Source: Gammaproteobacteria bacterium GWE2_37_16
GTDB taxonomy: Bacteria; Pseudomonadota; Gammaproteobacteria; UBA9339
Reading direction: 5' to 3'
Length of the DNA: 6,695 nt
NCBI GenBank assembly: GCA_001801285.1
Contig: MGXG01000101.1
Location: 1 to 6,695, forward strand
The notes below the pieces were generated by a model that was not told where the DNA came from, ran no database searches, and worked only from the letters and a program-made list of their open reading frames with translations. Made by a program: the position numbers and the translations under genes. Every line of letters begins with the position of its first letter. The stretch's first letter is position 1. Shown here piece after piece: positions 5,970-6,695 of this stretch.

Positions 5970-6013
5970 AGATATTTGGCAATACCGTAATTTATACTGT
6001 ATTGAGATATTTG
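5970..6013. repeat. Imperfect palindrome flanked by 9-bp direct repeats
   Basis: AGATATTTG occurs at 5970-5978 and again at 6005-6013. Between them, 5980-6004 is an imperfect palindrome: CAATAC (5980-5985) pairs with GTATTG (5999-6004), then a C/T mismatch, then GTA with TAC around an ATTTA loop. The unit sits centrally in the core of the larger inverted-repeat element. The direct repeats could be a target-site duplication from a nested insertion, or part of one structured RNA/DNA element. Confidence 0.45.
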
Positions 6014-6032
6014 AGTTAGTCTGATATTTTAT

Positions 6033-6049
6033 GGGTGGGTGAGGGGGGG
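6033..6049 (+). other. Putative G-quadruplex on plus strand, upstream of glmU
   Basis: GGGTGGGTGAGGGGGGG fits four G3 tracts with loops T, TGA and G, a short-loop class that is expected to be very stable. More GGG tracts follow at 6061-6063 and 6070-6072. It lies 76 nt before the glmU ATG, so it would be in the mRNA leader if transcription comes through from atpC. Confidence 0.5.
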
Positions 6050-6110
6050 ATGGAATAGTTGGGAATGTAGGGTTTTGTTTTAGATTTTTTTCGCTTAAAT
6101 TAATGTTTTT

Positions 6111-6116
6111 GGGGTG
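6111..6116 (+). promoter_or_regulatory. Probable Shine-Dalgarno of glmU
   Basis: GGGGTG lies 9 nt before the ATG at 6126. It can pair with the CACCUCC end of 16S rRNA using wobble pairs, and it fixes the glmU start. Confidence 0.5.
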
Positions 6117-6125
6117 AATTTAATT

Positions 6126-6695
6126 ATGTTAGAACTACATGTCATCATTCTTGCTGCTGGGAAAGGTATGCGCATGCATTCAAGTTTGCCTAAAGCTCTG
6201 CAACCATTGGCTGGGAAGCCGATGCTTTATTATGTTCTGCAAAGGGCGGAAGAGTTAAATCCTAAAATGATTCATCTGGTTTATGGGTTTGGTGGCGATA
6301 AAATATGTGCCGCGCTTACTGATTACCAGCTTAATTTAGTTGAACAGAAAGAACAATTGGGTACAGGGCACGCTGTACAACAAGTCTTACCACTATTACC
6401 TAAACAGGGCAGGGTTTTAGTTTTATTTGGTGATGTGCCCTTAATATCTTTAACGAGCTTACATAATCTAATTAAAAACACGCCAGCAGAAAAAATCGGC
6501 TTATTGACAGTAAATTTGCCTGATCCTACTGGTTTTGGAAGGATTGTGAGGGATGCATCTTATGCGATTACTGGTATTGTTGAAGAAAAAGATGCTACTC
6601 CAGAGCAGCGCGCTATAACAGAGATTAATACAGGAATCATGCTTTTTCCTGCGAGTTTTTTACATAAACATTTATTAAAACTACAATCTGTAAAT
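6126..6695 (+). CDS. glmU: Bifunctional UDP-GlcNAc pyrophosphorylase / GlcN-1-P acetyltransferase, N-terminal part (3' truncated by window)
   Basis: GlmU acetylates glucosamine 1-phosphate and then joins it to UTP, giving UDP-GlcNAc for peptidoglycan and LPS in the cytoplasm. The frame is open for 190 codons to the window end, so most of the uridyltransferase domain is visible, while the left-handed beta-helix acetyltransferase half lies outside. The nucleotide-binding loop LAAGKGMRMHSSLPK (residues 9-23, with Arg16 and Lys23) is present; Met replaces the common Thr in GKGTRM. Further motifs are EQLGTGHA (GTGHA at 79-83), FGDVPLIS with the metal-binding Asp103, PTGFGRI, VEEKDAT (Glu153) and INTGI (Asn168), all as in the family. 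The ATG at 6126 has a GGGGTG ribosome site 9 nt upstream. It follows atpC on the same strand after 262 bp, a common gene order in gammaproteobacteria, though the gap contains a structured repeat that might insulate it. Confidence 0.96.
   Translation, partial: MLELHVIILAAGKGMRMHSSLPKALQPLAGKPMLYYVLQRAEELNPKMIHLVYGFGGDKICAALTDYQLNLVEQKEQLGTGHAVQQVLPLLPKQGRVLVLFGDVPLISLTSLHNLIKNTPAEKIGLLTVNLPDPTGFGRIVRDASYAITGIVEEKDATPEQRAITEINTGIMLFPASFLHKHLLKLQSVN

Larger units (their letters stand above)
5937..6047. repeat. 111-bp REPIN/MITE-like element with G/C-tract inverted ends
   Basis: The left arm CCCCCGCACCCACCC (5937-5951) is inverted as GGGTGGGTGAGGGGG (6033-6047). It pairs at 14 of 15 positions, the exception being G5942 with A6042. 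The two arms enclose an 81-nt AT-rich core. Two inverted G-rich REP-like units about 80 bp apart match the known architecture of REPINs, and GGGTGAGGG-type ends are common in proteobacterial REP families. No target-site duplication is visible at the outer ends. It lies between atpC and glmU and contains no gene. Confidence 0.55.

Noticed and set aside
5937..6047. The large inverted repeat as an ordinary rho-independent terminator
   Set aside because: The 81-nt loop is far too long and the stem is followed by GGATGGAATAG, not a T-run. The T-run at 6085-6091 is too distant.
5931..6056. Classic MITE with target-site duplication at the outer ends
   Set aside because: The flanks TTGTAG and ATGGAA do not match, so a transposon insertion with TSD cannot be claimed from the sequence.
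1..6695. CRISPR array, tRNA/rRNA gene or insertion-sequence transposase
   Set aside because: I saw no regularly spaced identical repeats, no tRNA cloverleaf or rRNA-like stretch, and no transposase coding sequence in any frame.

Overview
The window comes from the chromosome of a fairly AT-rich gammaproteobacterium. AtpG, AtpD, AtpC and GlmU all follow the gammaproteobacterial versions of these proteins residue by residue, and an atpC-glmU junction is typical of that class. The left edge carries the end of a pyrophosphate-dependent phosphofructokinase (pfp), an enzyme found in methylotrophs, xanthomonads and Coxiella-like Legionellales. I infer a low-GC gammaproteobacterium, possibly of the Legionellales/Coxiellaceae type, but the sequence does not prove the family.

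Layout: the pfp 3' end (1-272, +); a 179-bp spacer with degenerate hairpins; atpG (452-1318, +); a two-gene minus-strand cassette (1311-3630) made of a GtrB-type polyprenyl-phosphate glycosyltransferase and a polytopic DUF6056/GT-C-like membrane protein; a 237-bp AT-rich divergent spacer; atpD (3868-5253, +); a 181-bp spacer; atpC (5435-5863, +); a 262-bp spacer with an inverted G/C-tract element; and the first 190 codons of glmU (6126 to the window end, +).

The main oddity is that the normally compact ...atpA-atpG-atpD-atpC block is opened up. atpG is preceded by pfp instead of atpA. A cell-surface glycosylation cassette on the opposite strand lies between atpG and atpD. The remaining junctions have spacers of about 180-260 bp. 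The subunits themselves look intact, with catalytic motifs, termini and lengths all normal. They must therefore be transcribed from more than one promoter, unlike the usual single operon. The glycosyltransferase cassette ends exactly at atpG, and the two stop regions overlap convergently by 8 bp.

The most unusual non-coding signal lies between atpC and glmU. Two 15-bp arms, built of C-tracts on the left and G-tracts on the right, are inverted around an 81-nt core that holds a smaller hairpin flanked by 9-bp direct repeats. Each arm also fits a four-tract G-quadruplex pattern, on opposite strands. This resembles a REPIN/MITE-type repeat, but copy number cannot be judged from one window.

Functionally, gamma, beta and epsilon form the rotor/catalytic part of F1-ATPase. 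Pfp makes glycolysis/gluconeogenesis PPi-linked. GlmU makes UDP-GlcNAc for peptidoglycan and LPS. The minus-strand pair probably adds a sugar to a surface glycan from a lipid-linked donor.
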